Shown in pieces: positions 8,509 to 18,568 of a stretch of DNA of 64,000 nucleotides. Numbering within the stretch: position 1 is the stretch's first letter; each line of letters starts with the position of its first letter. The DNA is from Pseudomonas fluorescens. GTDB lineage: Bacteria; Pseudomonadota; Gammaproteobacteria; Pseudomonadales; Pseudomonadaceae. The notes beneath the pieces are model-generated. The model was not told where the DNA came from. It worked only from the letters and a program-made list of their open reading frames with translations, and ran no database searches. The DNA is taken from contig LR782234.1 in assembly GCA_902825215.1 (NCBI GenBank), positions 372,001-436,000 of the forward strand, written 5' to 3'. A program made the translations under genes and the position numbers.

Positions 8509-9477
8509 ATGAAATCGAACAAGACCCTGCTGACCACATTGCTGTCCATGGGCCTGTTGGCCAGTGCCGGCGCTACTCAGGCTGCCGGCTGGTGCGAATC
8601 GGGCAAACCGGTGAAATTCGCCGGCCTGAACTGGGAAAGCGGCATGCTCCTGACCGACGTGCTGCAAGTGGTGCTGGAAAAAGGCTACGACTGCAAGACC
8701 GACAGCCTGCCGGGCAACTCCATCACCATGGAAAACGCCTTGAGCAGCAACGACATTCAAGTGTTTGCCGAAGAATGGGTCGGCCGCAGCGAGGTCTGGA
8801 ACAAGGCCGAGAAGGCCGGCAAGGTGGTCGGTGTCGGCGCACCAATCGTCGGTGCCATCGAAGGCTGGTACGTGCCGCGCTACGTCATCGAAGGTGATGC
8901 CAAGCGCAAGCTCGAGCCGAAAGCCCCGGACCTGAAAAATATCGCTGACCTGGGCAAATACGCCGCCGTGTTTAAGGACGCCGAAGAGCCGTCCAAAGGC
9001 CGCTTCTACAACTGCCCGGCCGGCTGGACTTGCGAGCTGGATAACAGCGAAATGCTGAAAAGCTACGGCCTGGAAAACAGCTACACCAACTTCCGTCCGG
9101 GTACCGGCCCTGCGCTGGATGCGGCGGTGCTGTCGAGCTACAAGCGTGGCGAGCCGATCCTGTTCTACTACTGGTCGCCCACCCCGCTGATGGGCCAGAT
9201 CGACGCGGTCAAACTCGAAGAGAAAGCCGGCGTCGACAAGAGCGTGAGCATCAAGGTCGGCCTGTCGAAAACCTTCCACGACGAAGCCCCGGAACTGGTC
9301 GCCGTGCTGGAAAAGGTCAACCTGCCGATCGACCTGCTGAACCAGAATCTGGGGCGCATGGCCAAGGAACGTATCGAGTCGCCGAAACTGGCGAAAATCT
9401 TCCTCAAGGAACATCCTGAAGTCTGGCATGCGTGGGTCAGTGCAGACGCAGCCAAGAAAATCGACGCGGCGCTGTAG
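8509..9477 (+). CDS. hutX: ABC transporter substrate-binding protein HutX
   Basis: Periplasmic binding protein of the glycine betaine/proline (OpuAC) type, 322 residues. ATG at 8509 is chosen because the 24-residue signal peptide (MKSNKTLLTT..ASAGATQAA) begins there and AGGAG lies upstream. The ATG at 8488 would add seven non-signal residues. First gene of a three-gene uptake system with hutW and hutV. In Sinorhizobium the HutXWV system carries histidine and proline; placement inside hut supports histidine here. Confidence 0.92.
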   Translation: MKSNKTLLTTLLSMGLLASAGATQAAGWCESGKPVKFAGLNWESGMLLTDVLQVVLEKGYDCKTDSLPGNSITMENALSSNDIQVFAEEWVGRSEVWNKAEKAGKVVGVGAPIVGAIEGWYVPRYVIEGDAKRKLEPKAPDLKNIADLGKYAAVFKDAEEPSKGRFYNCPAGWTCELDNSEMLKSYGLENSYTNFRPGTGPALDAAVLSSYKRGEPILFYYWSPTPLMGQIDAVKLEEKAGVDKSVSIKVGLSKTFHDEAPELVAVLEKVNLPIDLLNQNLGRMAKERIESPKLAKIFLKEHPEVWHAWVSADAAKKIDAAL

Positions 9478-9560
9478 GTCGATACCTCCCGGTCAGCCGC
9501 GAGGCTGGCCGGGAGATACGCCGTAAACGCTGGATTGAGATTGCTGACTGAGAGCCGCTT

Positions 9561-10412
9561 ATGTTTCCCGAGAGCTTTACCTTTTCCATCGCCGACTGGG
9601 TCAACGGTTGGGTCGATTCGCTGGTCACCAACTACGGTGATGTGTTCCGCCATATCTCCGACACGCTGTTGTGGGCCATCGTCAACCTCGAAGGCCTGCT
9701 GCGCGCAGCGCCATGGTGGCTGATGCTGGCGATCGTTGGTGTGGTCGCCTGGCACGCCACGCGCAAAGTCGTGACCACGGCGGTCATCGTCGGTCTGCTG
9801 TTCCTGGTTGGCGCGGTCGGTCTGTGGGACAAGCTCATGCAGACCCTGGCGCTGATGATGGTCGCGACGATCATCTCGGTGCTGATCGGCATCCCGCTGG
9901 GGATTCTCTCGGCGCGCAGCAATCGCCTGCGTTCGGTGCTGATGCCGCTGCTCGACATCATGCAGACCATGCCGAGTTTCGTGTACCTGATTCCGGTGCT
10001 GATGCTGTTCGGTCTGGGCAAGGTACCGGCGATTTTCGCCACGGTGATCTACGCCGCACCGCCGCTGATTCGTCTGACCGATCTGGGCATTCGCCAGGTT
10101 GACGGCGAAGTGATGGAAGCGATCAACGCGTTCGGCGCCAACCGCTGGCAGCAGCTGTTCGGCGTGCAACTGCCGCTGGCCCTGCCGAGCATCATGGCCG
10201 GGATCAACCAGACCACCATGATGGCCCTGTCGATGGTGGTGATCGCCTCGATGATCGGCGCCCGTGGCCTGGGTGAAGATGTGCTGGTGGGGATTCAGAC
10301 CCTCAACGTTGGACGTGGCCTTGAAGCCGGTCTGGCGATCGTGATTCTCGCAGTGGTCATCGACCGCATTACTCAGGCGTATGGTCGGCCACGGCATGAG
10401 GTGAACAAATGA
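9561..10412 (+). CDS. hutW: ABC transporter permease HutW
   Basis: A 283-residue inner-membrane permease of the ProW/OpuAB family with about six membrane segments. The EAA loop region reads around AINAFGANRWQQLFGVQLP, the contact site for the ATPase. It follows hutX after 83 bases and overlaps hutV by ATGA, so the channel and ATPase are coupled. Confidence 0.93.
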   Translation: MFPESFTFSIADWVNGWVDSLVTNYGDVFRHISDTLLWAIVNLEGLLRAAPWWLMLAIVGVVAWHATRKVVTTAVIVGLLFLVGAVGLWDKLMQTLALMMVATIISVLIGIPLGILSARSNRLRSVLMPLLDIMQTMPSFVYLIPVLMLFGLGKVPAIFATVIYAAPPLIRLTDLGIRQVDGEVMEAINAFGANRWQQLFGVQLPLALPSIMAGINQTTMMALSMVVIASMIGARGLGEDVLVGIQTLNVGRGLEAGLAIVILAVVIDRITQAYGRPRHEVNK

Positions 10413-11239
10413 GCAACGCAACCGTGAGCAAGATCGAAGTCAAAAACGTCTTCAAGATTTTCGGCAACCGCGCCAAGGATGCTTTGGCGATGGTTGGCCA
10501 GGGCAAGACCAAGGATCAGGTACTGAACGAAACCGGTTGTGTGGTCGGAGTGAATGACCTGTCTCTGAGCATCGGCACCGGTGAGATTTTCGTGATCATG
10601 GGCCTGTCCGGCTCGGGCAAATCGACGCTGGTGCGCCACTTCAATCGCCTGATCGATCCCACCAGCGGGGCGATCCTCGTCGACGGCGTGGACATCCTGC
10701 AATACGACATGGACGCGCTGCGCGAATTTCGCCGGCACAAGATCAGCATGGTGTTCCAGAGCTTCGGCCTGCTGCCGCACAAGAGCGTGCTCGACAACGT
10801 CGCCTACGGTTTGAAAGTGCGCGGCGAGAGCAAGCAGCTGTGTACCGAGCGCGCGCTGCACTGGATCAACACCGTGGGCCTCAAAGGCTACGAAAACAAA
10901 TACCCGCACCAGCTCTCCGGCGGCATGCGCCAGCGTGTCGGTCTGGCCCGCGCTTTGGCGGCGGACACCGACATCATTCTGATGGACGAAGCCTTCAGTG
11001 CGCTCGACCCGCTGATCCGTGCCGAGATGCAGGACCAGTTGCTGGAGCTGCAAAAGACCCTGCACAAGACCATCGTGTTCATCACTCACGACCTCGACGA
11101 GGCCGTGCGCATCGGCAACCGCATTGCGATTCTCAAGGATGGGAAGTTGATTCAGGTCGGTACGCCGAGAGAGATCCTGCATTCGCCGGCGGATGAGTAT
11201 GTCGACCGGTTCGTGCAGCGGCGGGCGGCAGTAGTCTGA
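10409..11239 (+). CDS. hutV: ABC transporter ATP-binding protein HutV
   Basis: A 276-residue ATPase of the ProV/OpuAA type. Walker A GLSGSGKST is at about residues 65-73, the Q-loop at VFQSFGLLPH, the signature LSGGMRQRVGLARA and Walker B IILMDEAFSALD. The CBS pair found in osmotically regulated ProV proteins is absent, which fits a catabolic uptake system. Completes hutXWV. Confidence 0.94.
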   Translation: MSNATVSKIEVKNVFKIFGNRAKDALAMVGQGKTKDQVLNETGCVVGVNDLSLSIGTGEIFVIMGLSGSGKSTLVRHFNRLIDPTSGAILVDGVDILQYDMDALREFRRHKISMVFQSFGLLPHKSVLDNVAYGLKVRGESKQLCTERALHWINTVGLKGYENKYPHQLSGGMRQRVGLARALAADTDIILMDEAFSALDPLIRAEMQDQLLELQKTLHKTIVFITHDLDEAVRIGNRIAILKDGKLIQVGTPREILHSPADEYVDRFVQRRAAVV

Positions 11240-11268
11240 TCTGAACAAAGCGTTGCACCGACTGGCCC

Positions 11269-11343
11269 CATCGCTGGCAAGCCAGCTCCCACAGGGATTG
11301 TGTGAACACTGATGACTCTGTGGGAGCTGGCTTGCCAGCGATG
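11269..11343. repeat. Palindromic repeat, family B
   Basis: Arms CATCGCTGGCAAGCCAGCTC and the matching GAGCTGGCTTGCCAGCGATG, with a short variable centre. It separates hutV from the histidase-like gene. Orientation is opposite to the copy at 6826. Confidence 0.85.
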
Positions 11344-11384
11344 GCGCCGGTGAAGCTGCATCAATATCAAGGTTGAGGTTTTAG

Positions 11385-12908
11385 ATGTCCCAGGCTGAAA
11401 AAATCATCATCACCGGCGACCACCTGCAATGGCAGGACGTGGTCGCCGTGGCTCGGCGCGGTGCGCAACTGGAGCTGTCGCAGGGCACCTGGGCGCGTAT
11501 CGACAACGCGCAGGCCATCGTTCAGCGCATCGTCGAAAGCGGCGAGCGGGCCTATGGCGTCAACACTGGTCTGGGCGCCTTGTCCAACGTCTCGCTCAAA
11601 GGCGAACAGCTCAGCCAACTCTCGCGCAACACCTTGCTCAGCCATGCCTGCGGCGTCGGCCCGGTGCTTAGCGACGAACAGACTCGGGCGATCATCTGCG
11701 CGGCAATCCACAACTACAGCCACGGCAAATCCGGCATTCATCGCCGTGTGGTCGAAGGCCTGCTGGCGCTGCTCAATCGCGGCATCACCCCGCAGGTGCC
11801 GTCGCAAGGTTCGGTGGGCTACCTGACGCACATGGCGCACATCGGTATCGCGTTGCTGGGCGTCGGCAACGTCAGCTATCGCGGGCAGATTGTGCCGGCG
11901 CAACAGGCGCTGACCGCAGAAGGCTTGCAACCGGTGCAGCTTGGTGCCAAGGACGGTTTGTGCCTGGTCAACGGCACGCCGTGCATGACTGGCCTCAGTT
12001 GCCTCGCGATCGCCGACGCAACGCGCCTGCTGCAATGGGCCGACGTTATCGCGGCGATGAGTTTCGAAGCGCAGCTCGGACAGATTGCCGCGTTCGACGC
12101 CGAGATCATCGCGCTAAAACCGCACCCGGGCATGCAGCAGGTCGGCAGCAATTTGCGCGCACTGCTCGATGGCAGTGAAGTCATCGCCACGAGCAAAGGC
12201 ATTCGCACGCAAGACGCCTTGAGCATCCGCTCGATCCCGCAGGTGCATGGCGCCGCGCGTGATCAACTGGAACACGCGATCAGACAGGTCGAGATCGAAC
12301 TCAACGCCTGCACCGACAACCCGTTGCTGCTGGGTACGCCGGAGAGCTTCCGGGTGATGTCGCAAGCCAACCCGCACGGGCAATCGGTGGCGATGGCCGC
12401 TGATCTGCTGGCGATCGCCATGGCCGAGATCGGCTCGATCGCCGAGCGCCGACTCGATCGCCTGATCAATCCGCACGTCAGCGGTCTGCCAGCGTTTCTG
12501 GTGGCCAATCCGGGGGTCAATTCCGGGATGATGATCGTGCAATACGTCGCCGCCTCGCTGTGTGCGGAAAATCGCCAATTGGCGCAACCGGCGGTGCTCG
12601 ATAACTACATCACCTCAGGCCTGCAGGAAGACCATCTGAGCATGGGCACCAATGCCGCACTGAAGCTGCATCGCGCCGTGGAAAACTGCACGCAAATCCT
12701 CGCCATCGAGTATCTGCTGGCGGCCCAGGCGTTTGAATTTCTCAAGGAGCAACGCTTCGGCGCCGGCACCGATATCGCCTGGCGTCTGCTGCGTGAAAAG
12801 GTCACGGCCTACGATCAGGACCGCTGGCTGGCGCCGGACATCGCCGCCGCGGCGAGCGTGCTGAAAGACCCGAATCTGCCACACAACGTTTTACCGAATC
12901 TGCACTGA
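11385..12908 (+). CDS. Histidase-family protein (HutH paralog) without the MIO triad
   Basis: A 507-residue member of the aromatic amino acid lyase family, aligning along its length with the HutH encoded next to it. In active lyases Ala-Ser-Gly in [14 protein letters not shown] cyclises to the electrophilic MIO cofactor. Here the segment reads GSVGYLTHMAHIG (about residues 142-154): the triad and adjacent residues are missing. The catalytic-region tyrosine of QDPYSLR is Leu279 in QDALSIR. Other family motifs (AYGVNTG, LSHACGVG, LVNGTP, LQEDHLSMG) remain and the frame is intact, so it is not a decaying pseudogene. It should not deaminate histidine by the known mechanism. Candidate roles are a partner or regulator of HutH, or a binding protein. 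I recall a HAL-like gene also in the P. aeruginosa hut cluster. Confidence 0.88.
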   Translation: MSQAEKIIITGDHLQWQDVVAVARRGAQLELSQGTWARIDNAQAIVQRIVESGERAYGVNTGLGALSNVSLKGEQLSQLSRNTLLSHACGVGPVLSDEQTRAIICAAIHNYSHGKSGIHRRVVEGLLALLNRGITPQVPSQGSVGYLTHMAHIGIALLGVGNVSYRGQIVPAQQALTAEGLQPVQLGAKDGLCLVNGTPCMTGLSCLAIADATRLLQWADVIAAMSFEAQLGQIAAFDAEIIALKPHPGMQQVGSNLRALLDGSEVIATSKGIRTQDALSIRSIPQVHGAARDQLEHAIRQVEIELNACTDNPLLLGTPESFRVMSQANPHGQSVAMAADLLAIAMAEIGSIAERRLDRLINPHVSGLPAFLVANPGVNSGMMIVQYVAASLCAENRQLAQPAVLDNYITSGLQEDHLSMGTNAALKLHRAVENCTQILAIEYLLAAQAFEFLKEQRFGAGTDIAWRLLREKVTAYDQDRWLAPDIAAAASVLKDPNLPHNVLPNLH

Positions 12909-13024
12909 CACTACCCCTGCCAGCGTGCCAAGGCGCGGCTCTCCAAAAGATGAGCGGCGACGGACAACGGACATTTCCGGAGCGACTGGTCAGTTAATAA
13001 GAAACTCTCAAAAGGAGCACAAAC

Positions 13025-14557
13025 ATGACTGCGCTGAACCTGATTCCCGGCCAACTGAGCCTGGCCCAACTGCGTGACGTCTACCAGAACCCGGTCAAGC
13101 TGAGCCTCGACAACAGCGCCTCTGCGCAGATCGAGGCCAGCGTCGCTTGCGTCGAGCAGATCCTCGCCGAGAATCGCACCGCGTACGGCATCAACACCGG
13201 TTTCGGTCTGTTGGCGTCGACACGCATCGCCAGCGAAGACCTGGAAAACCTGCAGCGCTCGCTGGTGCTGTCCCATGCCGCCGGTGTCGGCGAGCCGATC
13301 AGCGATGCGCTGGTGCGGCTGGTCATGGTGCTCAAGGTCAACAGCCTGAGCCGGGGTTTCTCCGGCATCCGCCGCGTGGTCATCGATGCGCTGATCGCGT
13401 TGATCAATGCCGAGGTTTATCCGCACATTCCGCTGAAGGGTTCGGTCGGTGCCTCGGGCGATCTGGCGCCGCTGGCGCACATGTCGCTGGTGCTGCTGGG
13501 CGAGGGCAAGGCGCGCTACAAGGGCGAGTGGATGGAAGCCACCGAGGCGCTGAAAATCGCCGGTCTGACCCCGCTGACCCTGGCGGCAAAAGAAGGTCTG
13601 GCGCTGCTCAACGGCACTCAGGTGTCCACTGCGTTCGCGCTGCGCGGTCTGTTTGAAGGTGAAGATCTGTTCGCCGGTGCACTGGCGCTCGGCAGTCTCA
13701 GTGTTGAAGCCGTGCTGGGCTCGCGCTCGCCGTTCGACGCACGTATTCACGCGGCGCGTGGGCAGAAAGGCCAGATCGATGCCGCGGCTGCTTACCGCGA
13801 TCTGCTCGGCGAACGCAGCGAAGTCTCCGAGTCGCACCAGAACTGCGACAAGGTCCAGGACCCGTACTCGCTGCGCTGCCAGCCGCAGGTCATGGGCGCC
13901 TGCCTGACCCAGTTCCGTCAGGCTGCTGAAGTGCTCGCTGTCGAAGCCAACGCGGTGTCGGACAACCCGCTGGTTTTCGCCGCTGAAGGCGATGTGATTT
14001 CCGGCGGCAACTTCCACGCCGAACCGGTGGCCATGGCCGCCGACAACATGGCACTGGCCATCGCTGAAATCGGCTCGCTGAGCGAGCGGCGTATCTCGCT
14101 GATGATGGACAAGCACATGTCGCAACTGCCGCCGTTCCTGGTTGCCAATGGTGGCGTGAACTCCGGTTTCATGATCGCCCAAGTGACGGCGGCGGCATTG
14201 GCCAGCGAGAACAAGGCGCTGTCGCATCCGCATTCGGTCGACAGCCTGCCGACCTCGGCCAACCAGGAAGACCACGTCTCGATGGCCCCGGCAGCGGGCA
14301 AGCGTCTGTGGGAAATGGCCGAGAACACTCGCGGCATCCTTGCGGTGGAATGGCTGGCGGCGGCGCAGGGGCTGGACCTGCGCAACGGCCTGAAGACCTC
14401 GCCCAAGCTGGAACAGGCACGGGCAATTTTGCGTAAGGAAGTGCCGTTTTATGAGAAGGACCGGTTCTTTGCGCCGGATATCAATGCGGCGACTGAGCTG
14501 TTGGCTTCGCGGTGTCTGACCGAGCTGGTGCCGGCGAAGTTGCTGCCTAGCCTTTAA
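13025..14557 (+). CDS. hutH: Histidine ammonia-lyase HutH
   Basis: Removes ammonia from L-histidine to give urocanate, the first step of the pathway. 510 residues. The MIO triad Ala143-Ser144-Gly145 sits in [15 protein letters not shown], with [23 protein letters not shown], Tyr281 in QDPYSLR and NQEDHVSMA all present, matching the P. putida enzyme one residue out of register. AAAAGGAGC precedes the ATG. Only 116 bases separate it from the MIO-less paralog; the amino-acid permease gene (hutT) that I remember near histidase genes in other pseudomonads is not here. Confidence 0.97.
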   Translation: MTALNLIPGQLSLAQLRDVYQNPVKLSLDNSASAQIEASVACVEQILAENRTAYGINTGFGLLASTRIASEDLENLQRSLVLSHAAGVGEPISDALVRLVMVLKVNSLSRGFSGIRRVVIDALIALINAEVYPHIPLKGSVGASGDLAPLAHMSLVLLGEGKARYKGEWMEATEALKIAGLTPLTLAAKEGLALLNGTQVSTAFALRGLFEGEDLFAGALALGSLSVEAVLGSRSPFDARIHAARGQKGQIDAAAAYRDLLGERSEVSESHQNCDKVQDPYSLRCQPQVMGACLTQFRQAAEVLAVEANAVSDNPLVFAAEGDVISGGNFHAEPVAMAADNMALAIAEIGSLSERRISLMMDKHMSQLPPFLVANGGVNSGFMIAQVTAAALASENKALSHPHSVDSLPTSANQEDHVSMAPAAGKRLWEMAENTRGILAVEWLAAAQGLDLRNGLKTSPKLEQARAILRKEVPFYEKDRFFAPDINAATELLASRCLTELVPAKLLPSL

Positions 14558-14568
14558 CCCCACTTACT

Positions 14569-14670
14569 GATCGTTCCCACGCTCTGCGTGGGAATGCAGC
14601 CCGTGACGCTCCGCGTCACTGGACGCAGAGCGTCCCTTGAGGCATTCCCACGCAGAGCGTGGGAACGATC
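14569..14670. repeat. REP-type palindromic repeat, family A
   Basis: Arms GATCGTTCCCACGCTCTGCG and CGCAGAGCGTGGGAACGATC flank an inner palindrome around GACGCTCCGCGTC. It lies between hutH and hutI and ends 22 bases before the hutI start. Confidence 0.85.
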
Positions 14671-14692
14671 ACAATCCAAACGGAGGCCAACA

Positions 14693-15898
14693 GTGAAAAC
14701 CCTCTGGCAACACTGCCACGTCGCAACCATGGCCCATGGCGTTTATTCGATCATCGAGGACGCCGCCATCGTCACCAGCGGTGCGCTGATCGAGTGGATT
14801 GGCCCGCGCCAGCAGCTGCCGTCCGGCGAATACCCGGCGGTCAATGACCTGCAAGGCGCGTGGGTCACCCCCGGGCTGATCGACTGCCACACCCACACCG
14901 TGTTCGGCGGCAACCGCAGCGGTGAATTCGAAAAACGTCTGCAAGGCGTCAGCTATGCCGAGATCGCGGCGCAGGGCGGTGGTATCGCCAGCACCGTGCG
15001 TGCGACTCGTGAAGCTACTGAAGACGAATTGTTTGCCAGCGCCGCCAAGCGCCTGAAAAGCCTGATGCGCGACGGCGTGACCACGGTCGAAATGAAATCC
15101 GGCTACGGCCTCGATCTGGCCAACGAGCGCAAGATCCTGCGGGTCATTCGGCGTCTGCAGAAAGAACTGCCGATCAGCGTTCGCAGCACCTGCCTGGCCG
15201 CTCATGCACTGCCGCCGGAATACAAGGATCGCGCCGACGACTACATCGATCTGGTCTGCAACGAGATGCTTCCGGCGCTGGCCGCCGAGGGGCTGGTCGA
15301 TGCGGTCGATGCCTTCTGCGAATACCTGGCGTTTTCGCCGGAGCAGGTCGAACGCGTCTTCGTCGCCGCGCAAAAACTCGGTCTGCCGGTGAAGCTGCAC
15401 GCCGAGCAACTGTCGTCGCTGCACGGTTCCAGTCTTGCCGCGCGCTATAAAGCGCTGTCTGCCGATCACCTGGAATTCATGGACGAAGCCGACGCCATCG
15501 CCATGGCCGACGCCGACACCGTCGCCGTGTTGCTGCCGGGCGCGTTCTATTTCCTGCGCGAAACCCAGCTGCCGCCGATGGACGCCCTGCGCAAGCACAA
15601 CGTGAAAATCGCCATTGCCAGCGACCTCAACCCCGGCACCTCACCGGCGCTGTCGTTGCGCCTGATGCTGAACATGGCTTGCACCTGTTTCCGCATGACC
15701 CCGGAAGAAGCCCTGGCCGGCGCGACGGTCCACGCGGCGCAAGCGCTGGGCATGGCTGCCACCCATGGTTCGCTGGAGGTCGGCAAGGTCGCCGATTTTG
15801 TCGCCTGGCAGATCGATCGTCCGGCGGATCTGGCTTATTGGCTCGGCGGCGATCTGGACAAGCGCGTCGTGCGTCACGGCGTTGAATCAAATCTGTAG
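14693..15898 (+). CDS. hutI: Imidazolonepropionase HutI
   Basis: Hydrolyses 4-imidazolone-5-propionate to N-formimidoylglutamate. Metal-dependent amidohydrolase, 401 residues. His66 and His68 in [10 protein letters not shown] are metal ligands, MKSGYGL and KLHAEQLS are typical, and [11 protein letters not shown] carries the metal-binding Asp. GTG at 14693 follows ACGGAGG with good spacing and gives the normal length; earlier in-frame starts fall inside the repeat. Confidence 0.96.
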   Translation: MKTLWQHCHVATMAHGVYSIIEDAAIVTSGALIEWIGPRQQLPSGEYPAVNDLQGAWVTPGLIDCHTHTVFGGNRSGEFEKRLQGVSYAEIAAQGGGIASTVRATREATEDELFASAAKRLKSLMRDGVTTVEMKSGYGLDLANERKILRVIRRLQKELPISVRSTCLAAHALPPEYKDRADDYIDLVCNEMLPALAAEGLVDAVDAFCEYLAFSPEQVERVFVAAQKLGLPVKLHAEQLSSLHGSSLAARYKALSADHLEFMDEADAIAMADADTVAVLLPGAFYFLRETQLPPMDALRKHNVKIAIASDLNPGTSPALSLRLMLNMACTCFRMTPEEALAGATVHAAQALGMAATHGSLEVGKVADFVAWQIDRPADLAYWLGGDLDKRVVRHGVESNL

Positions 15899-15908
15899 GA
15901 GAGCGGTT

Positions 15909-16712
15909 GTGGATAAGGTTCTGCATTTCAAACAAGGTCGCGTGCCGCTGCTGATCAGCATGCCGCATGCCGGGGTACGCCTGACGCCTGCGGTCAAGGC
16001 CGGATTGATCCCGGCGGCGAAAAGCCTGCCGGACACCGATTGGCACATCCCCAAACTTTATGAATTCGCTGAAGCGTTGGGCGCCAGTACCTTGGCCGCC
16101 GAGTATTCGCGCTTCGTCATCGATCTGAATCGTCCATCCGATGACAAGCCGATGTACGCCGGGGCCACCACCGGCCTGTATCCGGCGACGCTGTTCGATG
16201 GCATTCCACTGTTCCGTGAAGGTCTGGAACCGTCGAAAGAGGAGCGCGCGACCTATCTGGAGCAGATCTGGACGCCGTATCACCGCAAGCTGCAAGAAGA
16301 ACTGGCGCGGCTCAAGGCTGAATTCGGCTACGCGCTGCTGTTCGACGCACACTCGATCCGCTCGATCATCCCGCACCTGTTCGACGGCAAGCTGCCGGAC
16401 TTCAACCTCGGCACGTTCAACGGCGCCAGCTGCGATGCGGACCTGGCCGCTCAACTGGAAGCGATCTGCGCGCAGCACAGCAACTTCAGCCACGTGCTCA
16501 ACGGTCGGTTCAAGGGCGGCCACATCACCCGCCACTACGGCAATCCGGGCGAAAACATCCACGCGGTGCAACTGGAACTGTGCCAGTCCACCTACATGGA
16601 AGAGTTCGAACCGTTCCGCTACCGCGCCGACCTGGCCGAGCCGACGCAGGTGGTGCTCAAGGAACTGCTCGAGGGCCTCCTGGCCTGGGGCAACTCTAAC
16701 GACCGCACATGA
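15909..16712 (+). CDS. hutG: N-formylglutamate amidohydrolase HutG
   Basis: Hydrolyses N-formylglutamate to glutamate and formate, the last step of the five-enzyme route and the partner of HutF. 267 residues of the N-formylglutamate amidohydrolase family, with SMPHAGVRL, DLNRPSDD and LFDAHSIRS typical. GTG at 15909, ten bases after hutI, is preceded by TAGGAGA. Last gene of the hut operon; a family C palindrome follows at once. Confidence 0.95.
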   Translation: MDKVLHFKQGRVPLLISMPHAGVRLTPAVKAGLIPAAKSLPDTDWHIPKLYEFAEALGASTLAAEYSRFVIDLNRPSDDKPMYAGATTGLYPATLFDGIPLFREGLEPSKEERATYLEQIWTPYHRKLQEELARLKAEFGYALLFDAHSIRSIIPHLFDGKLPDFNLGTFNGASCDADLAAQLEAICAQHSNFSHVLNGRFKGGHITRHYGNPGENIHAVQLELCQSTYMEEFEPFRYRADLAEPTQVVLKELLEGLLAWGNSNDRT

Positions 16713-16718
16713 CCCCCT

Positions 16719-16807
16719 GTGGGAGCGAGCCTGCTCGCGAAGGCGTCAGCTCGGTCAACATCCTGGCTGAATGACCCACCGCTTTCGCGAGCAGGCTCGC
16801 TCCCACA
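16719..16807. repeat. Palindromic repeat, family C (TGTGGGAGCGAGCCTGCTCGCG)
   Basis: Arms TGTGGGAGCGAGCCTGCTCG and the inverse CGAGCAGGCTCGCTCCCACA around a variable centre. It follows hutG and may help end the hut transcript. Each arm contains the 14-mer AGGCTCGCTCCCAC, the predicted target of the IS110 element at 33687. Confidence 0.88.
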
Positions 16808-16954
16808 GGATCGCGTTCGGCCCGTGAGGTTGATCGCTGACAAACGGTGACAACGCACAGGCATGCTCATTGACGTAAATCGGGTTTATGATGCCCAACG
16901 GCAGAATAATAGAAGTCCCCCCAGGGATGACCTCGACCCCTTACGGAGCGCGCA

Positions 16955-17926
16955 ATGCAGACTTTGTTTCCGCAGATCAAACCCCACGCCCGGCACGATC
17001 TGGCTGTCGATGACACCCATACGCTGTACGTCGATGAAAGCGGCTCGCCCGAAGGCTTGCCGGTGGTGTTCATCCACGGTGGGCCCGGCGCCGGCTGTGA
17101 CGCGCAGAGCCGCCGCTACTTCGATCCGAACCTGTATCGCATTGTCACCTTCGACCAGCGCGGCTGCGGACGTTCTACGCCTCACGCCAGCCTGGAAAAC
17201 AACACCACCTGGGATCTGGTCGAAGACCTCGAGCGCATCCGCAAGCACCTGGGCATCGACAAATGGGTGCTGTTCGGCGGCTCATGGGGCTCGACCCTGG
17301 CGCTGGCTTACGCGCAAACCCATCCGGAGCGTGTCCATGGCTTGATCCTGCGCGGGATCTTTCTCTGCCGCCCGCAGGAAATCGAGTGGTTCTATCAGGC
17401 CGGCGCCAGCCGTCTGTTCCCCGATTACTGGCAGGACTACATCGCACCGATCCCGCTGGACGAGCGCGACGACCTGCTCAACGCCTTCCACAAACGCCTG
17501 ACCGGCAACGACCAGATCGCGCAGATGCATGCGGCCAAGGCGTGGTCGACGTGGGAAGGGCGCACCGCGACCCTGCGGCCGAACCCGCTGGTGGTCGATC
17601 GCTTCTCCGAGCCGCAGCGCGCGTTGTCGATTGCGCGGATCGAATGCCATTACTTCACCAACAATGCCTTCCTTGAGCCGAACCAGCTGATTCGCGACAT
17701 GGCCAAGATTGCGCATCTGCCGGGCGTGATCATTCACGGTCGCTACGACGTGATCTGCCCGCTCGACAACGCCTGGGAACTGCATCAGGCCTGGCCGAAC
17801 GGCGAATTGCAGGTAATCCGCGACGCCGGCCACGCGGCGTCCGAGCCGGGAATTACCGATGCGCTGGTGCGCGCGGCGAGCAAAATGGCTCAGCGTCTGC
17901 TTGATCTGCCCCCTGAAGAAGCATGA
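16955..17926 (+). CDS. pip: Proline iminopeptidase
   Basis: Releases N-terminal proline from peptides in the cytoplasm. Alpha/beta-hydrolase, 323 residues. The oxyanion motif HGGPGAG is near residue 40, the nucleophile Ser110 lies in GGSWGST, and Asp and His lie in GRYDVICP and [10 protein letters not shown]. Its stop overlaps the dtd start by ATGA. Confidence 0.95.
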   Translation: MQTLFPQIKPHARHDLAVDDTHTLYVDESGSPEGLPVVFIHGGPGAGCDAQSRRYFDPNLYRIVTFDQRGCGRSTPHASLENNTTWDLVEDLERIRKHLGIDKWVLFGGSWGSTLALAYAQTHPERVHGLILRGIFLCRPQEIEWFYQAGASRLFPDYWQDYIAPIPLDERDDLLNAFHKRLTGNDQIAQMHAAKAWSTWEGRTATLRPNPLVVDRFSEPQRALSIARIECHYFTNNAFLEPNQLIRDMAKIAHLPGVIIHGRYDVICPLDNAWELHQAWPNGELQVIRDAGHAASEPGITDALVRAASKMAQRLLDLPPEEA

Positions 17927-18360
17927 AGGGGCTGTTACAGCGGGTGCGCGGCGCGCGAGTCGAGGTCGACGGTGATGTCGTCGGTGCGATCGATCAAGGC
18001 TTGCTGGTGCTGGTCGCGGTAGAACCCGACGACACGCGTGCCAGCGCCGACAAACTTCTGCATAAGCTGCTTAACTATCGAGTATTCAGTGACGCCGAGG
18101 GCAAGATGAACCTGTCCCTTGCCGATGTCGGCGGAGGGTTGCTGCTGGTCTCCCAGTTCACCCTCGCGGCGGATACCAGAAGCGGCTTGCGCCCGAGCTT
18201 TTCGAGCGCGGCGCCGCCGGCCCTTGGCGAGGAGTTGTTCGACTATCTATTGAGCAAAGCGAAACAGGTGCATGGCACTGTGGCATCAGGTAGATTCGGC
18301 GCCGATATGCAGGTGCATCTGGTCAACGATGGCCCGGTTACCTTTTTGTTACAGACCTGA
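17923..18360 (+). CDS. dtd: D-aminoacyl-tRNA deacylase
   Basis: Hydrolyses D-aminoacyl-tRNAs and mischarged glycyl-tRNA, clearing translation errors. 145 residues, full length. The signatures [17 protein letters not shown] (about residues 77-93) and NDGPVTF near the C terminus supply the active site. Overlaps pip by four bases, so the two are co-transcribed. Confidence 0.95.
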   Translation: MKGLLQRVRGARVEVDGDVVGAIDQGLLVLVAVEPDDTRASADKLLHKLLNYRVFSDAEGKMNLSLADVGGGLLLVSQFTLAADTRSGLRPSFSSAAPPALGEELFDYLLSKAKQVHGTVASGRFGADMQVHLVNDGPVTFLLQT

Positions 18361-18518
18361 AAATGCTTGAAACACCTTCTTTAGGAAATTTCGACTGTTT
18401 TTAGGGTGTTTACGCGATAAATACTTTGTTACCCCTGATGCGTTGTCATGCGGGCTACTAGATAATCGCGCGCTACGGGGATCGGCGTTCGTTGGTCCGT
18501 TTTGACTTAGGTAGAGAC

Positions 18519-18568
18519 TTGTCCGGATCCGATTGGGGAATCATTTTGCCCCAGCGGAGTCGGAACAA
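18519..18568 (+). other. Structured leader of opgGH: 50-base imperfect hairpin
   Basis: Within the 321 gene-free bases between dtd and opgG (18361-18681) this segment folds on itself: TTGTCCGG..CCGATTGGGG pairs with CCCCAGCGGAG..CGGAACAA, about 16-17 pairs with small bulges around loop AATCATTTTG. It ends 114 bases before the opgG start. No convincing ORF with a ribosome site occurs in the gap. A TAGATAAT run lies at about 18458 but without a well-spaced -35. Confidence 0.45.

Noticed and set aside
11385..12908. Treating the MIO-less lyase as a pseudogene
   Set aside because: The frame is intact, length is normal and many family motifs persist, so loss of the triad looks specific rather than decay.
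18445..18465. TTGTCA..GATAAT as a sigma-70 promoter for opgG
   Set aside because: The spacer is only about 12 bases, too short for sigma-70.
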